A stretch of DNA of 23,658 bases from JBGTCY01 sp041748615 (GTDB taxonomy: Bacteria > Bacteroidota > Bacteroidia > Chitinophagales > CAIOSU01): assembly GCA_041748615.1 (NCBI GenBank), contig JBGTCY010000143.1, forward strand, positions 1-23,658, written 5' to 3'. The notes under the pieces were generated by a model. It searched no databases. It saw only the letters and a program-made list of their open reading frames with translations, and had not been told where the DNA came from. A program made the translations under genes and the position numbers. Positions within the stretch are counted from its first letter, which is position 1, and each line of letters opens with the position of its first letter. Positions 17,401 through 23,658 of the stretch are shown here, piece by piece.

Positions 17401-18510
17401 GCTTGCAGTCACCAAACTTCCGTCTCCAATCAATTTGTACCAAACTCCCGGAGAAGTGACACTTGTTCCGCAAGTGCCCGCGTTGAAATCAGTTGTTGCT
17501 CCGGTTGTGGTTCCAAAAACCAAATCACCGCATTCAACCGAAATTGCGTCCGCGCAATCATCGTTGGGTACCGTAATCGGTGCGCCTAATGTAGGAATCA
17601 AACACCATTCATTTAAGATGCCGTCATCACCGTCAAAATTATCCGTGACAGATAGTGTCCAAATTCCATCCGGAGATTCCCCGATAAAATTTGCAAGCGC
17701 CTGCAAGGGAGAAAAAGTACCGATAGGCGGACAGGAAATCGGTGAAGTGCCATCATCAAAAATCGCATCCATGTTTTCCTGAAAAGAACAATTATCATAC
17801 AGCAAAATCGAGGTACCGGACGGGCTTTCAAGGAAAATCGTCAAATCTCCAATCCAGGTATGTGTGATGTTGATGCTGACATTCAAGTCAATAATGACAT
17901 CCGGGGAGCCTGTATTTACTACAATCTGGTCAATCGTTGTTGGATTGTTAAAGCTGATTAAAGAGCCGGGGTTGCTACACAGGTTTCCACCTCCACCACC
18001 ACCACTACAAGTTATGCTGATTTCAAAATTACCTACCGCACTGCCGAATCCATGCACGTAAAAGAAATATTCCACTCCGTTCACTGACTGAAAAGTAACT
18101 TCTGAGGCGAGTCCGCAGAAGTCATCATTGCCGCCCACACAAATCAGGTTTTGGCAATCACCTTCAAAAACTCCAAGCTTTGTGTCATAATCCGTTCCTC
18201 CACCACATAAACTGACCGTGATACTTTGCCCGGTTCCTACAAATGAATAGAATACTCCCGGTGCCGTAGCGGAGGTTCCGCATAAACCAACAGCAGTTGG
18301 GGTTGCATCAACTGTAGTACCAAAGAGCGTTTCACCACATTCAATCAGAATGGCATTGCTGCAATCATCATTTGGCGGTACGGCAAAAACTTTGGATAGA
18401 AGAAAAAATGAAATGAAGAAAAAAGAAACTGAAATTTTGAATAAAAATTTTTGTTGCTGAATGCAATCTTGCAAACAGACAACTGACTTGAAATGGTGCA
18501 TGTTTTTCAT
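14479..18510 (-). CDS. Exported P-domain and NDDC-repeat protein with T9SS type A sorting domain
   Basis: The product has 1,343 residues. The signal peptide is the hydrophobic run ISVSFFFISFFLLSKVFA (cut near 43). Module order: NDDC-type beta-sandwich (47-168, resembling PPC-like domains); a Gly linker; a proprotein convertase P-domain (about 178-308) with the hallmark DNFDGDDGILNEW; NDDC repeats at 317-440 and 446-569; diverged relatives at about 577-710 and 715-865; an Ig-like module (868-978); a Cys-rich segment with FDTFGDGICC (about 981-1087); a CNGVLGGSA linker; a second Ig-like module (1122-1237); and the sorting domain (FPNPFTDQLTFDFSVPEDSR to KVMLAR, 1262-1343). There is no protease catalytic domain, so the P-domain is used here as a binding or structural module. 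Expected location: outer surface or secreted via the T9SS. TAA stop, then a strong terminator. ATG 18510 is favoured because it precedes the signal peptide, although another ATG lies three codons in. Confidence 0.94.
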   Translation of the reverse strand: MKNMHHFKSVVCLQDCIQQQKFLFKISVSFFFISFFLLSKVFAVPPNDDCSNAILIECGETLFGTTVDATPTAVGLCGTSATAPGVFYSFVGTGQSITVSLCGGGTDYDTKLGVFEGDCQNLICVGGNDDFCGLASEVTFQSVNGVEYFFYVHGFGSAVGNFEISITCSGGGGGGNLCSNPGSLISFNNPTTIDQIVVNTGSPDVIIDLNVSINITHTWIGDLTIFLESPSGTSILLYDNCSFQENMDAIFDDGTSPISCPPIGTFSPLQALANFIGESPDGIWTLSVTDNFDGDDGILNEWCLIPTLGAPITVPNDDCADAISVECGDLVFGTTTGATTDFNAGTCGTSVTSPGVWYKLIGDGSLVTASTCNSASFDTKIGVYTDGCGNLTCVAGNDDFTGCAGFTSEVSFPTDDGVEYLILVHGFGGAVGDFALSITCEALANNDDCTDALPISCGQLIQGSTIGTNADNAATCVTSNTSPGVWYSYTGTGEFVIVSTCNNADFDTKLSVYTDGCGTLTCVTGNDDAAGCFGFTSELGFLSEAGREYLVLVHGFGGATGSFTLSITCQPILLANDNCADVAPVVLTNGIPATFTGTTIGATPSFEETNILGATAVWEAVTLTGNCNILTMDYCGTGAGIMETAFVVYTDCPASVFSAGDFDFVTCPDGNLTVTFTGIPAGTYYLPVVADANFNTPGDYIMNVSSVDCPAPPANDNVCFAEPLTLGVGAPYDLRFTTAEPGEVSPGAGSLPGLGSCESQDGWCNIETEVQNSQWFTFVAPLSGYVIVFAEGIDAQLAVYSVENCADFSTFTVVGANDDSYTGCQFCPQVELKCLIPGETYYVQLDGFDGTKGTGTITAFDPGLTNVVTSYTLVNSTTNQDIGPLQDGDIINLRNFPPFTIRANTCREVGSVRFHVNGNLFQTENIAPYSLTGDNPTGNYRPWNVTPGFYELTTNTYNGTNGSGGLAGLTDIINFEVIDDDCVFLTIEVTTDFFGVETSWEIFDLTENTSVASIFTGSLADETSYRWVLCVPATHCYEFRIFDTFGDGICCDWGFGSYSVTFDGAVVASGGAFGASEITDFGNCVFDCNGVLGGSAVEDTNGTCCQPDELDCDGVCFGPNVSGLQVVGFTLVDAASNVDLGPLNDGDVIDLAVNPSVNIRAEVCSEVGLGSVRFKINTRQYRIENETPYAMAGDKFGNYNKWHVRVGDYFIEAIPHAGANGSGTAGTLSSINVTVINSGGTPKHEDEMEFLPSIEGLNVFIQAFPNPFTDQLTFDFSVPEDSRVSLEIFNVTGMKVATVFEGNVNASQLYRETFNPGDLAGGFYLYRFRTNDLVITEKVMLAR
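16804..17562 (-). repeat. Two tandem NDDC modules, period 387 bp
   Basis: Residues 317-440 and 446-569 of the P-domain protein align throughout: NDDC(A/T)DA, SPGVWY, TCN, FDTK, VYTDGCG, LTCVxGNDD, GFTSE, VHGFGGA and SITC. Start-to-start distance is 129 codons. A third, earlier relative lies at 18007-18372, separated from these by the P-domain, which looks inserted between copies. Confidence 0.85.
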
Positions 18511-18852
18511 GGAGAATAATTTTTTTAAGGACAGAGTGAGTTATTATGCTTGTAAAAGAAACTAAAAAACTAATGAGATTTACGAAATTATTGGAAACAT
18601 TATTTGTGAATTTTTTTATAAGCTATACTAGTCATCAAATCTGCAAGGCAATGTATTTAGCAATCGTAGGTGTATCAACTATTGCAGTTTTTGAAAATAT
18701 TCTTTAGCAAAAACCTTATTGCCGTCCCTCGACACCCGTCCATCTTCCCTATTAGAATATAATTGTATAATCTGCAATAACTCATACACCCTATCGGAAC
18801 AGGATACCGATTCCCAAAAAAAAATTCAACTTTAAACACAAATCTCAAAATC
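18511..18852. promoter_or_regulatory. Divergent intergenic control region of two surface-protein genes
   Basis: These 342 AT-rich bases separate the minus-strand P-domain gene from the plus-strand S74 gene, so both promoters should lie here. I see no exact TAnnTTTG box. A TATAAT lies at 18766-18771 on the plus strand. The main structure is the inverted repeat at 18669-18790. No convincing coding sequence or RNA gene was found. Confidence 0.6.
18669..18790. repeat. Imperfect 19-bp inverted repeat flanking 84 bp
   Basis: The left arm is GGTGTATCAACTATTGCAG (18669-18687). The right arm, read on the minus strand, is GGTGTATGAGTTATTGCAG (18790-18772). They match at 16 of 19 positions, with 7 and 8 perfect bases at the ends, and similarity stops abruptly outside the arms. 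The loop is too long and the stem too broken for a terminator. Possible readings: recombination sites of an invertible promoter, paired regulator sites, or a remnant of a small mobile element. Confidence 0.6.
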
Positions 18853-21075
18853 ATGAAAAGATTAAAACAACTTATCACAGTGCTTTTTTTGTCCATCCCG
18901 TTTTTATTGATGGCGCAAGTGCCGCAGAGTTTTAAGTATCAGGGTGTGGCGCGGGATGTTAACGGTGCGTTGCTGGTGAATCAAAACATCAGTTTACGGC
19001 TGGCAGTGATTGACAGCGCTGGCGGTGGGGTGCAGGTTTATGAAGAAACACACAAGACTTCAACTAACCAGTTTGGATTATACACAGTGCAGGTGGGTAC
19101 CGGCATACAACCGACAGGGGTTTTCGCCAACATCCCGTGGCAAACGGGTAATAAGTGGTTTGCTGTAGAGTTAGACCCGAACGCGGGTTCCAATTTTACT
19201 TTCATGGGCAGGTCGCAATTAGTCTCTGTACCTTACGCGCTGATGGCATTGACTGCCGTTAATTCGGATGACGCGGATGCCGACCCCACCAATGAGTTGA
19301 TTTCAAATGTTTCGTTCAATAGCGCGACCAATGTCCTGACAATTTCTGATGCAGGCAACACCTTCAATATTGATTTGAGCAGCCTTGCAGGGGGTGGAAC
19401 TTTAACCGCAGGAACCGGCATCAGCATCAACAACAATATTATCTCCAACACAGGTGACCTGAGCAATACCAATGAACTGAACACAGCCTTCAATTTTAAC
19501 CCCGCTTCCAACGAACTTTCCATCACGGACGCGGGCGGAATGTTTACGGTTGATTTAAGCACGCTCTCAGGAGGCAGCAGCCTCACTGCGGGAGCAGGGA
19601 TTGATATTTCAAACAACATCATCACCAACACGGGAGACCTGAGCGCTATCAATGAATTAATTACCGGCTTCACATTCAATCCGTCAACGAATCAACTTTC
19701 CGTCACGGATGCGGGCGGCATTTCAACGGTGGACCTGAGTTCGCTTGCCGGAGGCAGCAGCCTCACAGCGGGAACAGGAATTGATATTTCCAACAACATC
19801 ATCATCAACACGGGCGACCTCGACCCGACCAATGAATTCAACATCGCGTTTGATTATGATACTTTTTCAAAACAACTCACCATCACGGATGGTGGCGCGA
19901 GCTTATCCGTTGACCTGAGCAGTCTTGCCAGCGTTGCATCAAGCGACAACTGGACGATGATTGGAAATAATCTGTATAACAACAACAACGGCAATATAGG
20001 CGTGGGAACCACTACGCCATCCGCTAAGCTGCATGTAGCAGGGAATGACGGTTTGCTTGCAACAGGGGTGTTCGGCACCGGAACAATTCCGGTAAACGGA
20101 GCCGGAACACGCCTGATGTGGTATCCCGCAAAATCCGCTTTCAGAGCGGGAAATGTTTCCGGCACGCAATGGGATGACGCGAACATCGCAAACTATTCCA
20201 CAGCTTTCGGAAAAGATACCCGCGCCAATGGTCCAAGTTCATTGGCTGCCGGTGATGGCTCGATCGCTTCAGGCAGTATTTCCACAGCGCTCGGACAAAG
20301 CACCAATGCCTTTGGCGACCTTTCCACCGCGATGGGTTCAAACACCAACGCGGTCGGCAACCGCTCAACCGCCACCGGATTTTCATCCACCGCTGCCGGT
20401 GAAAATTCTTTTTCGATGGGCAATCAAACGATTGCTGCCGGAGTGAATTCTTTGGCACATGGATTCAGAAGCACAGCCGCAGGATTGAACTCCGTGGCAT
20501 TAGGTAATTATGCCAACACCAATAATAACAGCGGCTGTTTCATGTTCGCTGACAATGCCGCCAACGTCCCGCTGAACGCGACAGGCATCAACCAATTCAT
20601 CGTGCGGGCAAGCGGTGGCGCTACTTTTTATTCCAATGACTCTTCTAGCATCGGAGTAACATTAACGCCCGGAGATAACAGTTGGTCAATCGTATCCGAC
20701 AAAAGCCGAAAAGAAAATTTCAGACCGGTGAACGGGGAGTTGATTCTTCAAAAAATAAATAAAATGGAATTGAGCACCTGGAATTACATTGGTCAAAACC
20801 CTGCTGAACACAGGCATTACGGACCGATGGCGCAGGATTTTTACGCGGCTTTCGGATTTGACGGAATCGGCACAATCGGTAGTGAAAAAATGATTGCTAC
20901 TGCCGATTACATTGGGGTGAGTTTCACGGCTATCCAGGCTTTGGAAAAAAGAACAGCAACGCAGCAACAAGAGCTTGAACAGCTTCAACAGGAAAATCAA
21001 TTCCTGCTGGAGCGCTTGAATGAAATCGAAAAATTATTGATTAGTGCAAGTGAAAATGCGGCTTCTGTGAAGTGA
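18853..21075 (+). CDS. Fibre-like surface protein with YadA-type head repeats and S74 chaperone domain
   Basis: The product has 740 residues. The signal peptide is MKRLKQLITVLFLSIPFLLMA. The N-terminal domain (FKYQGVARDVNGALL to VPYALMA) is a conserved head in Bacteroidota tail-fibre-domain proteins. Next come three 60-residue repeats plus a partial fourth (from about residue 144), then VGTTTPSAKLHV, then eight 14-residue YadA/Hep_Hag-like head repeats (447-558, pattern xxSxAxGxxxxAxG). The C-terminus holds an intramolecular chaperone/peptidase S74 domain: SDKSRKEN at 615-622 supplies the Ser615 and Lys620 expected for self-cleavage in this family, followed by MAQDFY and a coiled coil (LEKRTATQQQELEQL onward). 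In phage relatives the domain trimerises the fibre and then cuts itself off. The arrangement implies a trimeric, adhesin-like rod, but the route to the surface is not evident, as no T9SS sorting domain is present. Confidence 0.93.
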   Translation: MKRLKQLITVLFLSIPFLLMAQVPQSFKYQGVARDVNGALLVNQNISLRLAVIDSAGGGVQVYEETHKTSTNQFGLYTVQVGTGIQPTGVFANIPWQTGNKWFAVELDPNAGSNFTFMGRSQLVSVPYALMALTAVNSDDADADPTNELISNVSFNSATNVLTISDAGNTFNIDLSSLAGGGTLTAGTGISINNNIISNTGDLSNTNELNTAFNFNPASNELSITDAGGMFTVDLSTLSGGSSLTAGAGIDISNNIITNTGDLSAINELITGFTFNPSTNQLSVTDAGGISTVDLSSLAGGSSLTAGTGIDISNNIIINTGDLDPTNEFNIAFDYDTFSKQLTITDGGASLSVDLSSLASVASSDNWTMIGNNLYNNNNGNIGVGTTTPSAKLHVAGNDGLLATGVFGTGTIPVNGAGTRLMWYPAKSAFRAGNVSGTQWDDANIANYSTAFGKDTRANGPSSLAAGDGSIASGSISTALGQSTNAFGDLSTAMGSNTNAVGNRSTATGFSSTAAGENSFSMGNQTIAAGVNSLAHGFRSTAAGLNSVALGNYANTNNNSGCFMFADNAANVPLNATGINQFIVRASGGATFYSNDSSSIGVTLTPGDNSWSIVSDKSRKENFRPVNGELILQKINKMELSTWNYIGQNPAEHRHYGPMAQDFYAAFGFDGIGTIGSEKMIATADYIGVSFTAIQALEKRTATQQQELEQLQQENQFLLERLNEIEKLLISASENAASVK
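19282..19929 (+). repeat. Three and a half tandem 180-bp repeats
   Basis: Units of exactly 60 codons start at 19282, 19462 and 19642, with a partial fourth at 19822-19929. Each reads as xxTNEL..., LxITDAGG, VDLSSLAGG, LTAGTGI, NNIIxNTGDL. Codon-level similarity is high, particularly between units 2 and 3. They probably form a repeated beta-rich shaft of the fibre. Confidence 0.9.
20191..20526 (+). repeat. Eight 14-residue YadA-head-like repeats
   Basis: Eight consecutive 42-bp units encode the pattern S(T/L/V)AxGxxxxAxG, for example STALGQSTNAFG and STAMGSNTNAVG. This is the left-handed beta-roll repeat of trimeric autotransporter heads (Hep_Hag/YadA_head), here in a protein that ends with an S74 chaperone instead of a YadA anchor. 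Confidence 0.85.
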
Positions 21076-21107
21076 GTAAAGTCATCATCATTGCATTTGA
21101 TACAATT

Positions 21108-21115
21108 TAATTTTG
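21108..21115 (+). promoter_or_regulatory. Possible -7 box before hemG
   Basis: TAATTTTG is an exact match to TAnnTTTG and lies 14 bases before ATG 21130. No TTTG is seen at the usual -33 spacing, and the leader would be very short, so this is weak. Confidence 0.25.
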
Positions 21116-21129
21116 AAGAAAAATATGGC

Positions 21130-21672
21130 ATGAATATTCTCATCATCTACGGCACTACGGAAGGTCAAACCCGGAAAATCGCGACTTTCATCAGCGAAGT
21201 AATTCAAAAAGCCGGACACCTTGTAACCCTTATGGATTCCACGATGGAACCACCAGCGCCTACCGCTTTTGACGCGGTGATTCTTGGCGCTTCCATCCAT
21301 GTTGGAAAACATCAATCGGCAATCACGCATTACGCCAAACAACATCATCTTACTTTAAATAAAAAAAACACCGCTTTTTTCTCCGTGAGTCTGACTTACG
21401 CAGGAGATGAGCCGGAGTCGCTTAAAGAATTAGAAAAAATTATTTATGATTTCTTAGAAGAAACAGGATGGGAACCGTTGATTATTCAAAAAGTAGCGGG
21501 GGCGCTGAAATACACTGAGTACGATTTTTTTAAAAAATTCATCATGCGGCTCATTTCAAAACGAGCCGGTGGCGACACCGACACCTCTCAAGATTATGAA
21601 TATACCAACTGGGATGAAGTGGAGAATTTCGTGCATGTTTTTTTGGGGGAAACCACAAGTAGTGCGAAATAA
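21130..21672 (+). CDS. hemG: Flavodoxin-type protoporphyrinogen IX oxidase HemG
   Basis: From ATG 21130 the product is 180 residues, close to the 181 of E. coli HemG. The flavodoxin fold is clear: MNILIIYGTTEGQTRKIA is the FMN phosphate-binding loop, followed by VILGASIHVGKHQSA and FFSVSLTYAG. The long HemG-specific segment VAGALKYTEYDFFKKFIMRL and the GGDTDT motif are both present; they separate HemG from ordinary flavodoxins and bind the membrane or substrate. Known function of the family: oxidation of protoporphyrinogen IX to protoporphyrin IX in heme synthesis, passing electrons to menaquinone at the inner membrane. An in-frame TTG at 21091 would add 13 residues absent from the family, so ATG 21130 is preferred. 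No other heme gene is nearby. It lies 54 bases after the S74 gene and may be co-transcribed with it or use its own weak promoter. Confidence 0.9.
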   Translation: MNILIIYGTTEGQTRKIATFISEVIQKAGHLVTLMDSTMEPPAPTAFDAVILGASIHVGKHQSAITHYAKQHHLTLNKKNTAFFSVSLTYAGDEPESLKELEKIIYDFLEETGWEPLIIQKVAGALKYTEYDFFKKFIMRLISKRAGGDTDTSQDYEYTNWDEVENFVHVFLGETTSSAK

Positions 21673-21922
21673 TTTACACATCTCTTTTGACTTTTAAGTA
21701 CCAAAAAAAATTAACTACAATTCTAAAAATTCTAAACACAAAACGATATAGATACACTAGTTACGCGAGTTTGAAGTTTTCTTTTTTGTTATTGGAATTT
21801 ATTTACGATTTGCATTTTGTGATTTGTAATTTCATTCCTTGTCAAAAGACTGATTTTTTCCCGTAGGCGAAAATGAAATAACTTTTCATAAGATTGTTCA
21901 TCACATTTTATCCTTGAAACCT

Positions 21923-21930
21923 TATATTTG
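21923..21930 (+). promoter_or_regulatory. Likely -7 promoter box for the glycine-rich gene
   Basis: TATATTTG fits TAnnTTTG exactly and ends 25 bases before ATG 21956, giving a leader of about 20 bases. The -33 element is poorly defined; TTG at 21894-21896 is slightly too far away. The 283-base gap before this gene holds no other recognisable element and no clear terminator for hemG. Confidence 0.45.
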
Positions 21931-21955
21931 TAAGGAATTTTTCACATTCTTCAAT

Positions 21956-23443
21956 ATGAAACAACTTTTTTTCCCATTGAAACGATATTTTTTTCTTTTC
22001 ATCTTCTTCATTTCAATAACAGTACAAGCACAACAGGTCGGTATCAATATTTTATATCCTGATTCCAGCGCTATCCTGCATGTTGAATCAACCGAAAAAG
22101 GATTTCTGTGGCCCCGCATGACCACTACCGAGCGCGACCTGATTCAAAATCCAGCTAACGGACTTACCATTTTTAATGTGGAAGATTCCACGATTCAATA
22201 CTGGAATACTGTGTGCTGGCTGAATGTGTATCAGAAAGATTGCAATGACTGTTATTTTTCACTCAGCGCCAGCGCTATCGCGGATACCATTGACCGCACA
22301 GTGCGCGATTCCACCAATATTCAACTCACCATTAATCAAAACGCGGGGAATCCTCAAAACATCGCTTTCGCGGTATTGGGGATTCTGCCAAACGGCATGA
22401 CGGTGGACATTATCCCAAACCCGCTCTTTTCATCCGGCACAGCTGATGTAACGATTCGCGTAACACCATTTACTCCCGCAGGAACTTATCCTGTTATCAT
22501 CCAGATACTTTGCGGCTCCTATTTTCAGAACTTCATCTTTTCAGTGACATTAACTCCTTGTTATTTACTGACGATTGGTAACAGTTTGAATAATTACAAC
22601 ACTTCAGTTGATTTGTATGCTACGCATCCTTCTGCGCCAAACAACAGTCCGGTGTGTGTTGTTGTGACTGTGAATCCCGGTGTGGATGTCACTTCGGTTT
22701 CGAGCGCTCAACCTTCTTTGACCACCGGCACGCTACCGGCAAATTCAGTAGTTGCTATTGTTAACAATGGTAACATCCTGGGCAAAGGAGGCGATGGAGG
22801 CACTGCAACCAACCCCGCGACAGGTTCAACCGGAGCCGGATTTAACGGAGGTGATGCCGTAAATCTCACCGTGAATACAACGATTCAAAATAACTTTAAT
22901 ATCTATGGTGGTGGCGGAGGGGGAAGCGCGATGGCGTTTGCGCTCACTTTCACTATTCCAATTATTAACCAGACACTCGGAATTTTAATCGGAGCAGGCG
23001 GGGGCGGTGGTGCCGGTGGCAGTTTGGGCGGCAACATTCCTGCATTGATTGGACTCACATTTTATTCACCCGGCAACAACGGCACAGGCACTCAGTTTGG
23101 TGTTCCTGGCAGAGGCGGACTTTTAATTGTGCCTATTGCTACGCAACAGGGTCCCGTTACGATTAGCATTAATCCCAACGCAATTGGCGGTGATGGTGGA
23201 GAATATGGCGCTCCGGGTTTGCAAGGGGTTTTTCAAGTCACAATCTCAATCACAGCTACGATTAGCATTCCTTTTATCGGACCAATTACGATTCCGATTG
23301 TCAACAATTTAAATATTCCGATTCCTGTTCCTATTCCTCCACCGGGTAATGGAGGTTTCGCTGTGAAAAGAAACGGATTTACTACCAATATTCCCGATAA
23401 CAGTTACAATACTTCTTTCCTGAAAGGAAGAGTCGGTCCTTAA
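21956..23443 (+). CDS. Exported glycine-rich protein resembling phage tail-tip adhesins
   Basis: From ATG 21956 the product has 495 residues, starting with a signal peptide (MKQLFFPLKRYFFLFIFFISITVQA). An in-frame TTG at 21914 would add 14 residues ahead of it and is unlikely. The mature N-terminus has the motif VGINILYPDSSAILHVESTEKG, then LWPRMTTTERDLIQNPANGLTIFN, a domain common in Bacteroidota fibre-like proteins. A beta-rich middle (to about 250) precedes NNGNILGKGGDGG, IYGGGGGGSA (Gly run at 318-323), GAGGGGGAGGSLGG (from 346) and GGDGGEYGAPG. Alternation of Gly runs with short loops resembles the polyglycine-II sandwich of phage gp38-type distal tip adhesins. This resemblance is from pattern only. 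There is no T9SS sorting domain; the protein ends after a Pro/Ile-rich stretch at FLKGRVGP. The partial gene downstream follows at 36 bases, probably in the same operon. Confidence 0.88.
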   Translation: MKQLFFPLKRYFFLFIFFISITVQAQQVGINILYPDSSAILHVESTEKGFLWPRMTTTERDLIQNPANGLTIFNVEDSTIQYWNTVCWLNVYQKDCNDCYFSLSASAIADTIDRTVRDSTNIQLTINQNAGNPQNIAFAVLGILPNGMTVDIIPNPLFSSGTADVTIRVTPFTPAGTYPVIIQILCGSYFQNFIFSVTLTPCYLLTIGNSLNNYNTSVDLYATHPSAPNNSPVCVVVTVNPGVDVTSVSSAQPSLTTGTLPANSVVAIVNNGNILGKGGDGGTATNPATGSTGAGFNGGDAVNLTVNTTIQNNFNIYGGGGGGSAMAFALTFTIPIINQTLGILIGAGGGGGAGGSLGGNIPALIGLTFYSPGNNGTGTQFGVPGRGGLLIVPIATQQGPVTISINPNAIGGDGGEYGAPGLQGVFQVTISITATISIPFIGPITIPIVNNLNIPIPVPIPPPGNGGFAVKRNGFTTNIPDNSYNTSFLKGRVGP

Positions 23444-23479
23444 GGTGAATTTTAATAAAGCAACTATAAACAAACAGAT

Positions 23480-23658
23480 ATGTCATTCTCCAATAAAATA
23501 AAACTGATTCTCTGCTTCTTCATCTTCAATATTTCGGTGATAGTCGCTCAAACTTCTTTTGAAGGTGTTTTGGAAGTTGCTACTTACACATTGGAAAATA
23601 ATGATGAAGCGCTTGTGAAATGGTATGCCAAAAACGGTCATAACCGCATGGAGGTAAA
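23480..23658 (+). CDS. Start of a small exported protein, possibly DUF4412 (runs off window)
   Basis: ATG 23480 opens a frame that stays open to the last base (59 complete codons). MSFSNKIKLILCFFIFNISVIVAQ is a clear signal peptide cut after VA or VAQ. The mature start, TSFEGVLEVATYTLEN, then VKWYAKNGHNRMEV, fits the beginning of DUF4412-like periplasmic or outer-membrane proteins (FEG... then a Y-K-G-RME strand), but too little is visible to be sure. It begins 36 bases after the stop of the glycine-rich gene and is likely in the same operon. Confidence 0.75.
   Translation, partial: MSFSNKIKLILCFFIFNISVIVAQTSFEGVLEVATYTLENNDEALVKWYAKNGHNRMEV

Noticed and set aside
18789..18813. Small hairpin ATCGG...CCGAT before the S74 gene as a terminator
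   Set aside because: The stem is only 5 bp and is followed by A residues on the plus strand; the minus-strand version has T residues on the wrong side.
18675..18896. Minus-strand frame of 73 codons in the divergent intergenic region
   Set aside because: It overlaps the start of the S74 gene, spans the inverted repeat and has no recognisable protein features.
18853..23443. Prophage remnant, because of fibre-like and tail-tip-like domains
   Set aside because: Both proteins carry bacterial signal peptides, and no capsid, portal, terminase, lysis or integrase gene is present.

Overview
The window looks like chromosomal DNA of a Bacteroidota bacterium, probably of the Saprospiraceae/Chitinophagales type. 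The evidence is gene content: two gene products end in type IX secretion system (T9SS) type A sorting domains. The window also carries SprB-like, DUF11, CHRD, Calx-beta and P-domain modules, long runs of Cys-containing surface repeats, and TAnnTTTG-like promoter boxes with no obvious Shine-Dalgarno sites. No RNA gene, insertion sequence, CRISPR array or prophage block was seen.

Layout of the minus strand (1-18510): a run of very large exported proteins. (i) A BNR/Asp-box beta-propeller protein starts at 2391 and runs off the left edge. (ii) A roughly 2,500-residue VWA/DUF11/SprB/CHRD multidomain protein spans 2529-10025. It is cut by one in-frame TAG at 8373-8375, inside the VWA domain. (iii) A two-module lectin-like protein with three Calx-beta domains spans 10172-14140 and lacks a sorting domain. 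(iv) A P-domain protein with NDDC repeats and a T9SS sorting domain spans 14479-18510. Strong intrinsic terminators follow (ii) and (iv), so the genes seem to be largely independent transcripts.

Layout of the plus strand (18853-23658): a fibre-like protein with YadA-type head repeats and a C-terminal S74 self-cleaving chaperone (18853-21075); a flavodoxin-type protoporphyrinogen oxidase, HemG (21130-21672); an exported glycine-rich protein resembling phage tail-tip adhesins (21956-23443); and, 36 bases later, the start of a small exported protein that runs off the right edge, possibly DUF4412.

Apart from hemG, everything here is surface or secreted protein. The points most worth a second look are the amber codon splitting the VWA metal site, an imperfect 19-bp inverted repeat flanking 84 bp between the two divergent surface genes (a possible invertible promoter or paired operator), a short motif shared by three upstream regions, and the polyglycine adhesin-like gene. 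No nuclease, toxin, reverse transcriptase or recombinase was found that would make this a defence island.
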